From Bryoerythrophyllum caledonicum (taxonomy: Eukaryota; Streptophyta; Bryopsida; Pottiales; Pottiaceae): a stretch of 64,000 bases of DNA. The notes under the pieces are model-generated. The model was not told where the DNA came from. It made no database searches and was given only the letters and a program-made list of their open reading frames with translations. Positions 1-9,120 of the stretch are shown here, piece by piece. Within the stretch, counting starts at the first letter, position 1. Each line of letters begins with the position of its first letter. The stretch is taken from contig OZ020514.1 in NCBI GenBank assembly GCA_963971425.1, positions 45,041,527-45,105,526 on the forward strand. Reading direction: 5' to 3'. A program made the translations under genes and the position numbers.

Positions 1-252
1 CCTCCGACACGATCCGGGCCTCATCCAGGCATGACTACGGTGTCACTCACCCCGGATGGCCCGGATTCCTCCTTGCCTTCAAGGGAAACCGTGTTGAGGG
101 CAACGACTGGCCAACCCACGCCTTCCACCGATGTGTTTGGGCCATTGGTGGCACTTGCAGTAGCCGCGCCCACTTCAACTTCAAGCCGAAGTTCCAAGAA
201 GCGCAAGAGGAGGGAGGAGCGGAAGAGACTCGAGGAGTTGGCCCAGAAGTAG
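1..252 (+). pseudogene. C-terminal end of a gag-like retroelement protein (partial, open at window start)
   Basis: The reading frame is open from the first base and stops at 250-252. The visible residues are Ser/Thr/Pro-rich and end in a strongly basic tail (SRSSKKRKRREERKRLEEL). The same tail, read from the minus strand, closes the larger gag-like protein at 45.3-47.3 kb, and the DNA that follows the stop is also shared by both copies. I infer that this is the end of a structural (gag-like) protein of the same LTR-type element. The basic tail could bind nucleic acid. No zinc knuckle, protease or polymerase is visible. The upstream part lies outside the window, so intactness cannot be judged. 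Confidence 0.6.
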
Positions 253-905
253 GCCAAGATCTTAATTAATAGGTAACTGTTCAGTCCAGGATTTGGCCCC
301 CGGCTGACTTTGGTTTTGACTTGGTTTTGCCTTGGATTTTGTGTAATAAGTGACCTCTGACGGTGCACGTCGTGTGGAGTGGCAGAACCGCCGCCAAAAG
401 TAGCTAATGTCACCGTTTTTAGTTGAAAGGTATCGTTTGAGTTTGGACTCTTGTGTGAGTTCTTGGCAGTATAAGAGAGGAGTCTCGAGGCCTCTCTCTT
501 CACTGCTTGATGTGTGTACTTGCTTTCAGTTTAATTCTAAACTTACGCTCTCAGAAAACCTTCGACGGTTGAGAGCTCGGATTCTATATGACTGTGAGTA
601 CCATCTCAAGTAGTCCACTCCTCAAGTCCATACTAACCGTTGAGTCATTGTTTCCTTGTTCTATCAAGTAGAGTTAGTCCGGGTGGATGGGAATAACAGG
701 TGAGATGGTTAGGTGGTTAGTTGGGCGTGACTCTAACTCTGACCCCTTGTGATTGTTTCCTTGTTCCATCAAGTAGAGTTAGTCCGGGTGGATGGGAATA
801 ACAAGTGAGATTATAAGTGGCTAGGGGAGGACGAGGGGGGAGTGACGGGTGCGGACGGAGTCTTGATATGTCTTGTGTGACCGGTCGGCGGCAAGATGTC
901 ATCGA
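253..905 (+). mobile_element. 3' non-coding/LTR-like part of the gag-like retroelement, copy 1
   Basis: This stretch follows the gag-like stop and matches, in the same order, the minus strand of 44.6-45.3 kb. Shared landmarks are a TATA-like TATAAGAGAGG (470-480), a pyrimidine-rich leader just after it, and two 60-bp direct repeats (647-706 and 752-811, period 105 bp) containing GTTAGTCCGGGTGGATGGGA. A TATA box lying downstream of the coding end is what a 3' LTR would show, but I could not fix TG..CA ends. Confidence is high for a repeat family and moderate for an LTR. Confidence 0.65.
470..480 (+). promoter_or_regulatory. TATA-like box of the retroelement LTR
   Basis: TATAAGAGAGG is followed within 10-30 bases by CT-rich sequence. 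The same motif with the same surroundings occurs on the minus strand at 45067-45077 in the other copy, which supports a conserved core promoter. Confidence 0.5.
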
Positions 906-1275
906 TTGTGAAGATGTACTCTGGATCCCGGATGCATCAACCTTTGGTCAGATAGGTTGATCCATAGGAGCATTACACACCATCAACCCTTCGTATTGAG
1001 GACGGAGTAGACTGGCTTGACCCAAGGGCAGTAAGCCCAGACCGACTCTAACAGCTCGGATTATCTTGAGAGAAGAAAAGAGATCCAACTAACTCTCTTT
1101 GCGCGGTGACCATCGGAGTAATAGGAGGAGGACTTTGTTCCCTAAAGAAAAGGAGTAGGAATAGGGTATCTCCGGGGCTAATAGCTAGGCGAGCCCACGA
1201 CGTACTACTCCTTTAGCTGATTCTGAGGTTAAAGAAGGTCCTACAGCTCGAATGGTAGGTAAACTGCATACTTGC

Positions 1276-1332
1276 CACCAGAGTATCTTGCAAGTATCCC
1301 GGATGGTGGGATGGTTGCAAGATACTCTGGTG
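1276..1332. repeat. 18-bp perfect inverted repeat (hairpin)
   Basis: CACCAGAGTATCTTGCAA (1276-1293) is the exact reverse complement of 1315-1332, with a 21-base loop. The right arm is followed by a TGAGTCCTTAAGGCC motif that recurs about 35 bases later. No gene is visible in 905-1590, so the role is unknown. Confidence 0.7.
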
Positions 1333-1592
1333 AGTCCTTAAGGCCGTCTGGGATACTTGCATATGTGAGTCCTTAAGGCCCATGCCTTATACCCTCTTAC
1401 GGGGGGGAACCCAGTGACACCACAACCATCCCAAGTTAGTGAGTAGGAGTGATTGGAGAAACTGTGAGGAAGAAGTGACGTTTACTAAAACTTGTTTGAG
1501 TTCGTGAACCGTCGTTCATGGTGATAAAACACTCTCCGGATACGCAAGTATCCCGAATGTCTATAATGTATATAGTTGTAAAGTCCCTGTGG

Positions 1593-1704
1593 GATCCGGG
1601 CCATGTATGATCCGGGCCATGTAGGATCCGGGCCATGTAGGATCCGGGCCATGTACGATCCGGGCCATGTGGAATCCGGGCCATGTACAAGCCCGGCCAT
1701 GCAA
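1593..1704 (+). repeat. 16-bp tandem repeat, 7 units
   Basis: Seven consecutive 16-bp units of GATCCGGGCCATGTAG (slightly varied) start at 1593, 1609, 1625, 1641, 1657, 1673 and 1689. Because 16 is not a multiple of 3, all three frames read through the repeat and give meaningless periodic peptides on the minus strand. Confidence 0.9.
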
Positions 1705-1945
1705 AGTACTTGGGTGGGGCGGTTGGTGTAATAAACGCTCACCCCTTGTGATCTAAACCTTTCTCTCCTTTCTTTTGATGTATATATTGTGTAGTTGACA
1801 TTGTACAGATCTTGGTTTGTTGTTAGTCGTTGTAGTTCTCGGTGACTCTCTGTGGGAACGATTACCTTAAGGGTATCTTTGTGTTAAGATGTGAATACTT
1901 GCCAACGCGTACTACGACACCGTGACAGCCACCTCCACCAACCAT

Positions 1946-2311
1946 GTTGAATTACTTGCGTTCCACGAAGCGTCCACGGAGGCCGTGTGGTTGAGGACGA
2001 TGCAACAGGCTATTTTTCAATAGTGAGGGATCGCCAACTCGGACAAGCCGACAACAATCTTTGAGGACAACACCGCGTGTGTGGAACAAGTCACCTCGGG
2101 CTTCATCAAAGCTGATAGAATAAAATACATCAGCCCTCATATCTTTGGATACACACAGGACTTGACGGATACAAACCAGATTCAAGTAAAGAAGATTGCT
2201 TCAGCGGAGAACATAGCCGACGTACTTACAAAGGCACTTCTGGCACATCAACATCGAAAACTCATCAGGGCAGCCGGAATGCGAACCCTGGAAGAATTAG
2301 GTAAACGGTGA
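1946..2311 (+). pseudogene. Ty1/copia-type Pol, C-terminal RNase H relic
   Basis: The frame reads a copia RNase H end. It begins with an EYLALHEA-like stretch (VELLAFHEAST-EAVWLR), continues with IFEDNTACVEQVTSG, and then has the diagnostic tail ENIADVLTKAL followed by an AGM-like end. This is the last part of the RNase H domain that degrades the RNA strand during reverse transcription of copia elements. Two consecutive stop codons (2021-2026) interrupt the frame and nothing of RT or integrase is seen upstream, so it is a truncated dead copy. A polypurine tract and LTR follow directly, as expected for the 3' end of such an element. Confidence 0.85.
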
Positions 2312-2363
2312 ATTCACTATTTTTCCTAATGTTTAAGTTTTTTTAATGAGGAAGTTCATCGTT

Positions 2364-2373
2364 CGAGGAGGAG
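2364..2373 (+). promoter_or_regulatory. Polypurine tract of the copia element
   Basis: CGAGGAGGAG sits immediately before the TGTTGAGA start of the LTR, the place where plus-strand DNA synthesis is primed in LTR retrotransposons. Confidence 0.7.
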
Positions 2374-2684
2374 TGTTGAGATAGGATGATAGCACATCCA
2401 TCCACTCCAGGGTCCTCCACTAACTAGGACCTAGTCTAGACCTACTCTAGACCTAGAACGGTTCACCTAACCGTATCGTAGTGGGATTACCATATCGTAG
2501 TGGGATTACCACCTGATCGTGACACTTAATACTAGATTAACTACCACTAATGGTACGACACTAGGATCCTATCACCAGTGAACGGACTCTAATGTACCAA
2601 CCCCCAGGGATTAAACCCTGGATCTTAAGAGGAGCTCTTGCTCTTTTGCTCGTCTCTTTCCTCTCTCACCTTCGTCTCTCAACA
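2374..2684 (+). mobile_element. 3' LTR of the copia element (311 bp)
   Basis: The LTR starts TGTTGAGATAGG and ends TCTCTCAACA, so its termini are the inverted repeat TGTTGAGA / TCTCAACA with canonical TG..CA ends. It follows the polypurine tract and the RNase H relic. The matching 5' LTR is not visible, so the insertion age cannot be estimated from LTR divergence. Confidence 0.8.
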
Positions 2685-2861
2685 AATCTCAACTTGTTAT
2701 TCTTGTGCACGCTGCAAAGCTCCGCCATTTGCACCATATGACAAAGAAGCATGAGAATTCTTGAGACACACCAACAAACCAGGTATTTTGGGGGCAATTT
2801 CAATGGCGTTTGGGGGCGTTGCCCTTTAATGCACCAGCTCCCAGCTAGTGGCCCCTTGCTA

Positions 2862-2990
2862 AACCAATAACATTGTCCGCTTGTTCTCCATTGCCCCAGC
2901 CCCCAAAGTTCATTACAAGGGAACCAATAACATCGTACGCTTGTTCTCCATGACCTCAGCTCCCAAAGTTCATTACTAGGGAACCAATTG
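2862..2990. repeat. ~60-bp tandem repeat, about 2 copies
   Basis: AACCAATAACAT..CGCTTGTTCTCCAT..CCCAGC..CCCAAAGTTCATTAC occurs twice head to tail, and a partial third copy starts with GGGAACCAATTGCAATG. The repeat creates an apparent open frame on the minus strand, which I do not regard as a gene. 2990-3860 holds nothing else I recognise. Confidence 0.7.
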
Positions 2991-3863
2991 CAATGCATTA
3001 TTTCCTAGGTGAATAGTGGTGTCTACATATATTTTACCACCGTGCAAGTACAATTGCTTTTTCGTTCTAGGTGTCAAATAGAGAACTTACTCGACAAGAA
3101 TCGCTGATGGATGCTTCATTTTCTTATCATGGGCAGGGTTTGCTTTGACAAAGTTACTCGTCCTACATCACATTTTCTCTCACTTTATATAATCGGTACA
3201 ACATTCTTGGTCATTGCCTCTATTGAAAATCTTTGAGAATATTCAAGATATTATTCTAAATCTAACCAAATGGAAATTACTCACTAATTTAAGTTCTGTC
3301 GCTTTCCCTCTGTTGTCCGCATTACTCTTGCCACGCTGTGCATAGCACTTTCATAATTGCTCCCTCTGCTCCTTTTAAGCTTATTTATGAAGCTAACCTA
3401 AGTAAGCCAGTTCTTCAAGTGGGACATTCTGTAGCTTTTGTCAATAAAGTCCTAGCAGAGCTTAGATGTGTTTCTCAACGAGATTGTTCCCGTTGTAGCT
3501 GTGAAGCACCGTAACTTCGCAAAACTGAAAGGATGATGTAGTTGTAAAGACCATCGCCTCTTGGTGCACGAATTTGTCGAAGTGGGTGATTTGGAGCAGA
3601 TAACACCATATTCATTAAAATGAGACAAAATGTGAGATTTGAGACTAAAAGCCTATTACTTCGGAAAGAAATATCGTGAAAAGTTGTTGCAAACGGAGGC
3701 ATACATCATACAACATACAAGGAACATCCCAAATCCAACAATAAATCATTGCGACTCATGATCATACAATAATACGAAAATCATTGATCATTGCGGCTCT
3801 CCATAATTGCATTACACAAGACATACTATTCATAGATTGTCATAGAGAATATGCGTTGGATTA

Positions 3864-4394
3864 CTAACTCCTATAATACCTTCTTATCGTGATAGGAAGC
3901 AGCCTCCGCTTAGCAGGGGTAGGAGAATGCTGGACAAGAAAAAACAAAGGCGGAATTATCAAATTGAAAGAGATAGGCTGAAACTCCTTCACCTCGTTTA
4001 CAGCATTTGCACCATTAACATAGAGCTGCCGCTTAGGAGTGCAATCGCCAACAGGCTCTATAGAAGCACACATCCGCTTGAGTGGTGAAGGAGATGCCAC
4101 ACAAGAAATTTCAGCCCTCCGCTCAAGAGGGCTATCAACAACACCATCATCAACCTTCTGTGTAGAAAAGTCCATGATAGCAGAGAGAGCATCGGTTGCA
4201 GTACAAACAAGAAACGGCTTTGAATGGTGGGATTGGGAAAAACCTCCAGGAAGAGACCCATAGTACTTAGAAAACGAGCCACAATTGGTGAGCGGTTTAC
4301 TACGATCACTTCTACATAAAGGAGGGATGGTAGCCTTTACAACTTGCAAAAGACACACGTGATAAAAAAAGCCATGAATAAGACATAACAACAT
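3864..4394 (-). CDS. Possible exon, hypothetical protein (3' side of element C)
   Basis: This is a 176-codon open frame on the same strand as the phosphatase relic and element C gene just upstream of it. The middle part has ordinary protein-like composition (charged, with short Lys/Arg patches such as LYVNGAN and TPKRQ) and the end is basic. It resembles no family I know and has no recognisable domain. It could be a downstream exon of the preceding minus-strand gene or a chance frame. Confidence 0.25.
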   Translation of the reverse strand: MLLCLIHGFFYHVCLLQVVKATIPPLCRSDRSKPLTNCGSFSKYYGSLPGGFSQSHHSKPFLVCTATDALSAIMDFSTQKVDDGVVDSPLERRAEISCVASPSPLKRMCASIEPVGDCTPKRQLYVNGANAVNEVKEFQPISFNLIIPPLFFLVQHSPTPAKRRLLPITIRRYYRS

Positions 4395-4702
4395 TCACAG
4401 CAATCCAACGCATACTCGACCCAAAGATAAATATGAAACCAGGCCTGAAGAAAATACAGTTTAGCTTGTCTCCACAATAAAATCAATAAGCTTGACTAGA
4501 GAATACAATAATACTGAAAACAAAGATAGATCCTAGAACCGACCGAAAGATAAATAGGAGCACATAGGAAATGAAAAGCACGAGCCAATAGATTACAAAA
4601 AAACTTGTTGTAGTTGTAAAATATTTTTATATTCAGAATGTAATAGGGTGTATACAATGTCGATACTAAATGCTTGCTATAGTACAAAAAAGCCCCTTGA
4701 AA

Positions 4703-5455
4703 CTATGAAGCCGATGAAGTAGAACCATGTGGAATTTCATAGACAAAACCAACGTTCTTGTTTGAGAGCGCCATCCCATCTATAATATATTTCATAAAAG
4801 GACTATAAGGCGCCAGCGATGGAACTCATATGCAATTGTTATTAACATAATCATGTAATTGCCCAACATGGCATTTGGAAACCAAACGTTGCAGCCAAGG
4901 TACAAGTTCCTGAGTAGAGAACTCGTCATCACAAGCCACATATTTCCAAGGACAAAGAAAAATGGCATTTCTGGCATGATTACAGACTCTCTTCTCTGGG
5001 CTGTCGTCGATGAGAAGGGTGTTGTCCAAATCTAGGACCATTGACTCAAGTCAGCGCCTTAATAAAGTTGATGATAGGGTTTTCAAAAAGATCATCTTCT
5101 TCGAATTATTTTGATCCATTAAGAACTTATTGGGCAAGGTTTCAATTCTCTCAAAACTCTCCTGACCAAGAACCAAAGCCGGAGAAGGCATGTCCAAAAA
5201 AAGATACTTCGAGATTTCAACTACATTGCACTTCTTCATCGAGCTCCAGACGGCAATAGAGTTCGTAATGTTTCGGATGTCCGCTAGAAACGTACGAGCT
5301 CCAGGGCGGGAATATACAGCTTTGGGACCTATGTACGCACGAAGGGTGCAAGAATACGCTGCCGACTTCCTAAGCCTCTAGACAACCTAGGGGCATGCTC
5401 TATCTTGCATAAGATGCCATTAATATCCAGAACATATTAAGCCACTTATGTGGCC
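4703..5455 (-). pseudogene. FCP1/NIF-type HAD phosphatase domain, frameshifted
   Basis: Read from the minus strand, the order is that of an FCP1-homology (NLI-interacting-factor-like) domain. HAD motif I VLDINGILC lies near 5415. SRPGARTFLADIRN and AVWSSMKKCNV-EISKYLF follow, and then NTLLIDDSPEKR with HARNAIFL at 5020-4960, which carries the motif-III Asp pair. These enzymes dephosphorylate serine/threonine, for example in RNA polymerase II CTD-like substrates. The pieces lie in three frames, with shifts near 5330 and 5051, and a stop precedes NTLL. The second motif-I Asp is Asn (DIN). A likely last exon, 4800-4703, ends in GSTSSAS-stop. I infer a decayed or captured host-like gene associated with element C. 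Confidence 0.7.
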
Positions 5456-5535
5456 GCCGGTTGAGGACAATGGACAAACTCCTCCGCAGACAGTCCTAGG
5501 ACAGGACGAACAGACACTAAAGTCAATGGAATTAC

Positions 5536-5676
5536 CTGATGAAATGCACATTGAGCAATATGCAAAGGAACTATCACAGATTGCATGATTTTTCCTCCAC
5601 ATAGCGACTTCTGTATATCATTTCCAATCCGAGGCTTCAATGCAAGAGGTCGATGATCAATATCATCCATTCTCAT
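5536..5676 (-). CDS. Exon upstream of the FCP1-like domain
   Basis: A 141-bp exon on the minus strand starts after a good acceptor (TTTTCTCAG, AG at 5677-5678) and ends before a good donor (CATCAG|GTAATT, at 5534-5535). It encodes 47 residues in one frame: MRMDDIDHRPLALKPRIGND, then a stretch ending AHIAQ-like..CAFHQ. I infer that it belongs to the same transcript as the phosphatase domain. The peptide itself matches no domain I can name. Confidence 0.45.
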
Positions 5677-5920
5677 CTGAGAAAACAATTGAAGAAAATT
5701 GAATTGTTAAACAATTCGATAAATTATGAGCAATGTGTTTTTACAAATATGTACACTTCGCCTAATGTACATTAAAACTCATATGGATCCGATGCCTACA
5801 ATCCAACACACCCATATAGGACCTACAGGAGACTAAAAGTAGGCATTCAAAAAATACATGGCTGCAGCTCGTAAAATAGCCTGAAATTTTTTGAAAAAAA
5901 GAGCTAGCCAACCTTATCTG

Positions 5921-6062
5921 AATCAGATGCTTTGTTTCCAGATCCATCAGGTGACGGCTCGTAATCCACTCGATCATCCTCCATCGTACAGACATCCTCA
6001 CCCACCACATGAACGTCGACAACGCGGGCCTCTACGTCGCACTCCTCAGACTATTGAAGGGG
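5921..6062 (-). CDS. Acidic exon of the element C gene
   Basis: On the minus strand the frame reads SEECDVEARVVDVHVVGED, continues through an acidic Asp/Glu-rich stretch, and ends in KASDSDK at a GT donor (AAG|GTTGGC, near 5921). The acidic composition resembles that of the next upstream coding block (6423-7223), so I take it as another exon of the same gene. No domain is recognised and the 5' boundary is uncertain. Confidence 0.3.
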
Positions 6063-6106
6063 AGGAGGGAGTGGATGCAGGTTCTGGTATAGGCAGACAC
6101 CCGGCG

Positions 6107-6323
6107 TATCCTCGGGTCAAGGATACTCCATAGAAGGGCTTTTGCTTGGAGTGGGCACCTCAATCACATCTGCGTACGCATGTGCTTCCCCCGGAATTGA
6201 TTGTTGGTGATCTATAGAGGAAGGTTCAAGAATAGGAACAGACGGCGAACTCTGAGGTAATACAACCGAAGGCTGCAAGGGAGTAGAGAGCCTTGAACAT
6301 GAGATATCTTTGACACGAGGATA
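6107..6323. repeat. Two degenerate copies of the element C palindrome
   Basis: TATCCTCGGGTCAAGGATA (6107-6125) and TATCTTTGACACGAGGATA (6305-6323) are diverged copies of the 19-bp palindrome found in perfect form at 10.66-10.74 kb. A half copy is at 6384-6391. Read in one minus-strand frame they give a repeated SYPRVKD peptide, which is a by-product of the repeat. Confidence 0.6.
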
Positions 6324-6422
6324 ACTGGTGTTCACAGGCACCTGAGAGGGAGGAGGACCAGATGATGTTGCCCCTGTATTCACAGGTATCCTCAAATACA
6401 TCTAGGCCACGTCTACCTTCAT

Positions 6423-7560
6423 TTATAGCTGAAGCTCAGCCCTGATAGTCGTCTCGATCCGCTCCTTCTTGAAAGAAAACTCCACCCTCAACTTTTCAAG
6501 AGTGGCCTCCATCTCTGCCTGCCTGCGCTTGGACTCTTCCAAGCGGTCCAACATATCTTGTTTGTCCTTATCTTCCATTAGGCGTTTGTACGCCAGATGC
6601 TGATAAAAATCACCACCACGTTCGTACTTCACAACCTCTCCAGGGGGCAAGGCTTCACAAGCACCATTGATAAAGAAGTCGAAAGCGTCAATCAAAACCT
6701 GTCGCAAAGGAGCTTCATCTCCGGGAATAAGAACATCCCATCGGCCAGTCACAGGAGGTCTCAGGCCTTCGTCTTCACTGGAATCTGAAAGCAAGAGGAT
6801 GGCATCATCCTGCTTCATGTCCCCATCAACTTGTGGTGCCTCTTGAGATGGAGGTTCCAATATAGTAGAGGCGCCCCCTTGTAGACTAGGAATATCTGAG
6901 GAAGGAACCTCACGAGGGATCACCTCAACGTCGTCTTCAGAGGATGATGATACCACTGATTCTCCTTCATCATCAGCATATCGAGAAGATGGCCCAGCGG
7001 CATCTGGCCCAAGGGACAAGAGGTTCACACCCATATTACTCCCATAAGTATCCAATTCCTGGGTATCTTCGTCGAAATCTTCCGGGGGATTCGGCGGAGG
7101 AGGAGATCGGCGCGAGAGTGGAGGGTCGGCATCCACCATAGGCACTTCGTTAATGCGGACTGAATCTAGAAGTCTCTCTAGTGCGAGAGAGATCGCTTCG
7201 TTCGCGGCTTGACGGACGAACACCAGAAGCTGCCCTGGCTTTAGGCCGATGAATGGGAGCTTCAGTTAAAGAGGTTGAGGCTGTTGTAGCTGAAGCCTCC
7301 GAAGTCCTTTGTGCAATCCTCTGTGCGAGCAACAACGGTCCTTGAGGGCCTACGGTCTAAAGTATTGAGGGATGTTGCTGATTTCGGAGCATCAAAATCC
7401 GGTGGAAGGGAGCCAGCAGACGCACAATTCTTATGGAGGAAGTCATTTGTGTCATACTTATCAATTTTTTTGTATTGTGTTTGTATAACATGCGATAGTC
7501 TTTGTCCACCAGACCGTAAAATGATGTTCCGAACATTTGCGAAAGACAAGACAAAACAAA
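6423..7560 (-). pseudogene. Element C gene, C-terminal acidic and coiled-coil part
   Basis: The longest open part (7223-6423, 266 codons) begins FVRQAANEAISLALERLLDS. It passes through a Pro-rich and Asp/Glu/Ser-rich acidic region with several SSEDD / SDSSEDEG clusters and ends in a charged helix (MEDKDKQDMLDRLEESKRRQ, then further K/E/R heptads) typical of a coiled coil. Upstream, 7560-7260 continues in other frames (GTSFYGLVDKDYRMLYKHNT; SMTQMTSS), so indels or splice junctions separate the pieces. I do not recognise the family. The order fits the end of the long minus-strand gene that starts near 10.6 kb. Confidence 0.5.
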
Positions 7561-7617
7561 ATTTGAGTTAAACACGACAACTAAAGCAATCAGAAATCGC
7601 GAGCCTAGCATGAGAGT

Positions 7618-7737
7618 TATCCTCGACACGAGGATAAACAAACACTATTGGATACATGAAGAGGCAAGATACAGAACAACCTAGTACAGAATAATGTGAA
7701 TGGGAGATTCATCGAGTTTATCCTCGACCCGAGGATA
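7618..7737. repeat. Two element C palindromes inside a putative intron
   Basis: TATCCTCGACACGAGGATA (7618-7636) and TATCCTCGACCCGAGGATA (7719-7737) lie between a good donor at the end of the preceding coding block (LASK|GTAATT, near 7763) and the next coding block, so they sit in an intron. Both differ from the consensus only in the central three bases, so the arms remain complementary. Confidence 0.75.
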
Positions 7738-7740
7738 AAT

Positions 7741-9111
7741 TTAGTAATGAAGGGGGTCAATTACCTTACTTGCCAGCACCAGCTTGGAGCCACAATAAAC
7801 TCCGAAAACTCTGCTCGCGGGCTTGTAGAAGGCTGATAGGAGCTCAAGGTAGAACTCCATCCGCAACTCGTAGCCATGAACTGCGAAGCATGCTTCCAAA
7901 TACTTATTTTTTTTGGTGTAGTATGGAGAATCCACGGCAGAGTAATTTTGATTAACCATCTTTAGTAGCGAAGGAGACTCGGGATGGTCGTCCCTTATGA
8001 GGAATAGAAGGTAAACCTCATAACACTTCGACCTTGATGTCCCTAAATTGAGCCTCTCGTATGCGGAAGGCATGTACCTTGACTGAAGGCACACATATTT
8101 GGACATCCTTCTCTCCGCATTCTTTTCAGCTTGCACCACTCGCTGCTCAGAAGAGGTTATCCACACCCAAACAGTGGGAGAGTTTAGGGTGGATTTGCTT
8201 CTCTGCGTCTTCAAGGTCTTTGAGAAACCCCGAGAAGTAGGGCTCTTCGGATGAGTCCTCCTTGGAAGACCACCCGGGGACCTGTCGAAGGTTAAGGAGA
8301 CCAACGGACCACTCTCTGTCCTCCGCAGGCGGATCAAAATATTCGGAGAACTCCATTTTCTCCCCATCAAAATTGCAAAGCTTTGATGGTCCAACAATCG
8401 GGTCGATGTGGCTCTTCACGTACAAAAACTTCCGAAAGAATAGAAACACGTTTGGAAACGTCTCCACCAACTGAGATGCTCGTTTAAGCTTCCCAGCATT
8501 TGTCAGCCTCATGGAGAAGAACTCCTTGTTGGGCTAGACAAAGAGCATATTGTACGTCGCAAAAGACACACAGTGTTCTTGCTTCCACGCTTTCCACACC
8601 TTGTTGTTTGTGGACCTGTCTCGCATCGAAAACTTCAAGGAATGATCAATTGCGATCAATTCCTGAAGGACAATGTGCTTCCTCTTTCCGCGATCTGCCC
8701 ACTCCTCGTAGTGATAGCAAGACCCGTGAACAACACTTGTCCGCCGGAGCGTGACTTTTGGGTATCCATTTGGGCCTTCACTATCAACCAAGTAGGTGAA
8801 CAAGTCCCGTAAGTCCTTATCGGAAAGGTGGCCCAACCTCTTGAAAAATTCACGATGGATGGGAGAGGCTCTGAAACCTCTAGCCTCACTATACATGACC
8901 ATCCTGTCCAGGTTGATGATCTCGCCTTTTGTGTATTTTCGAGAAAATCTTTCCACAGCTTGAAAACTTCACCAGGCAATGAGATCACCTTGATCTTGTT
9001 CGTGATGTCTGACCACTTGTCCACCTGCTTCCCTTCCTTTGTGGGGTCGATGTTTTGGAAGCGGTTCAGGATAAGTTTGGAGAACAAGTGCAATACAGGA
9101 AACCCACACAT
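7741..9111 (-). pseudogene. Element C gene, central conserved part (unknown family)
   Basis: One frame is open from 8956 to 8147, interrupted only by a TAG at 8534-8536. It reads EARGFRASPIHREFF, LSDKDLRDLFTYLVD, then FPNVFLFFRKFLYVKSHID and SVGLLNLRQVPGWSSK. Near 8150 the coding signal moves to another frame: AEKNAERRMSKYVCLQ, NQNYSAVDSPYYTKKNKYLE, GVYCGSKLVLASK, ending at a donor near 7763. The upstream piece (9111-8957: KQVDKWSDITNKIKVISL) is again in another frame. The composition is that of a folded, charged protein without transmembrane segments. I recognise no domain. The lesions imply a pseudogene of a repeated element-borne gene. Confidence 0.5.
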
Positions 9112-9120
9112 GTCAAATGT

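Noticed and set aside
1436-1742. Minus-strand open frames reading repeated ARIPHGPD / GPDHTWPG peptides
   Set aside because: They are translations of the 16-bp tandem repeat at 1593-1704 and have no other coding evidence.
1750-1940. Possible LTR end and primer-binding site (GTGGGAACGATTACC, ACGACACCGTGAC)
   Set aside because: I could not match it to a tRNA end or to the copia LTR termini, so the assignment would be a guess.
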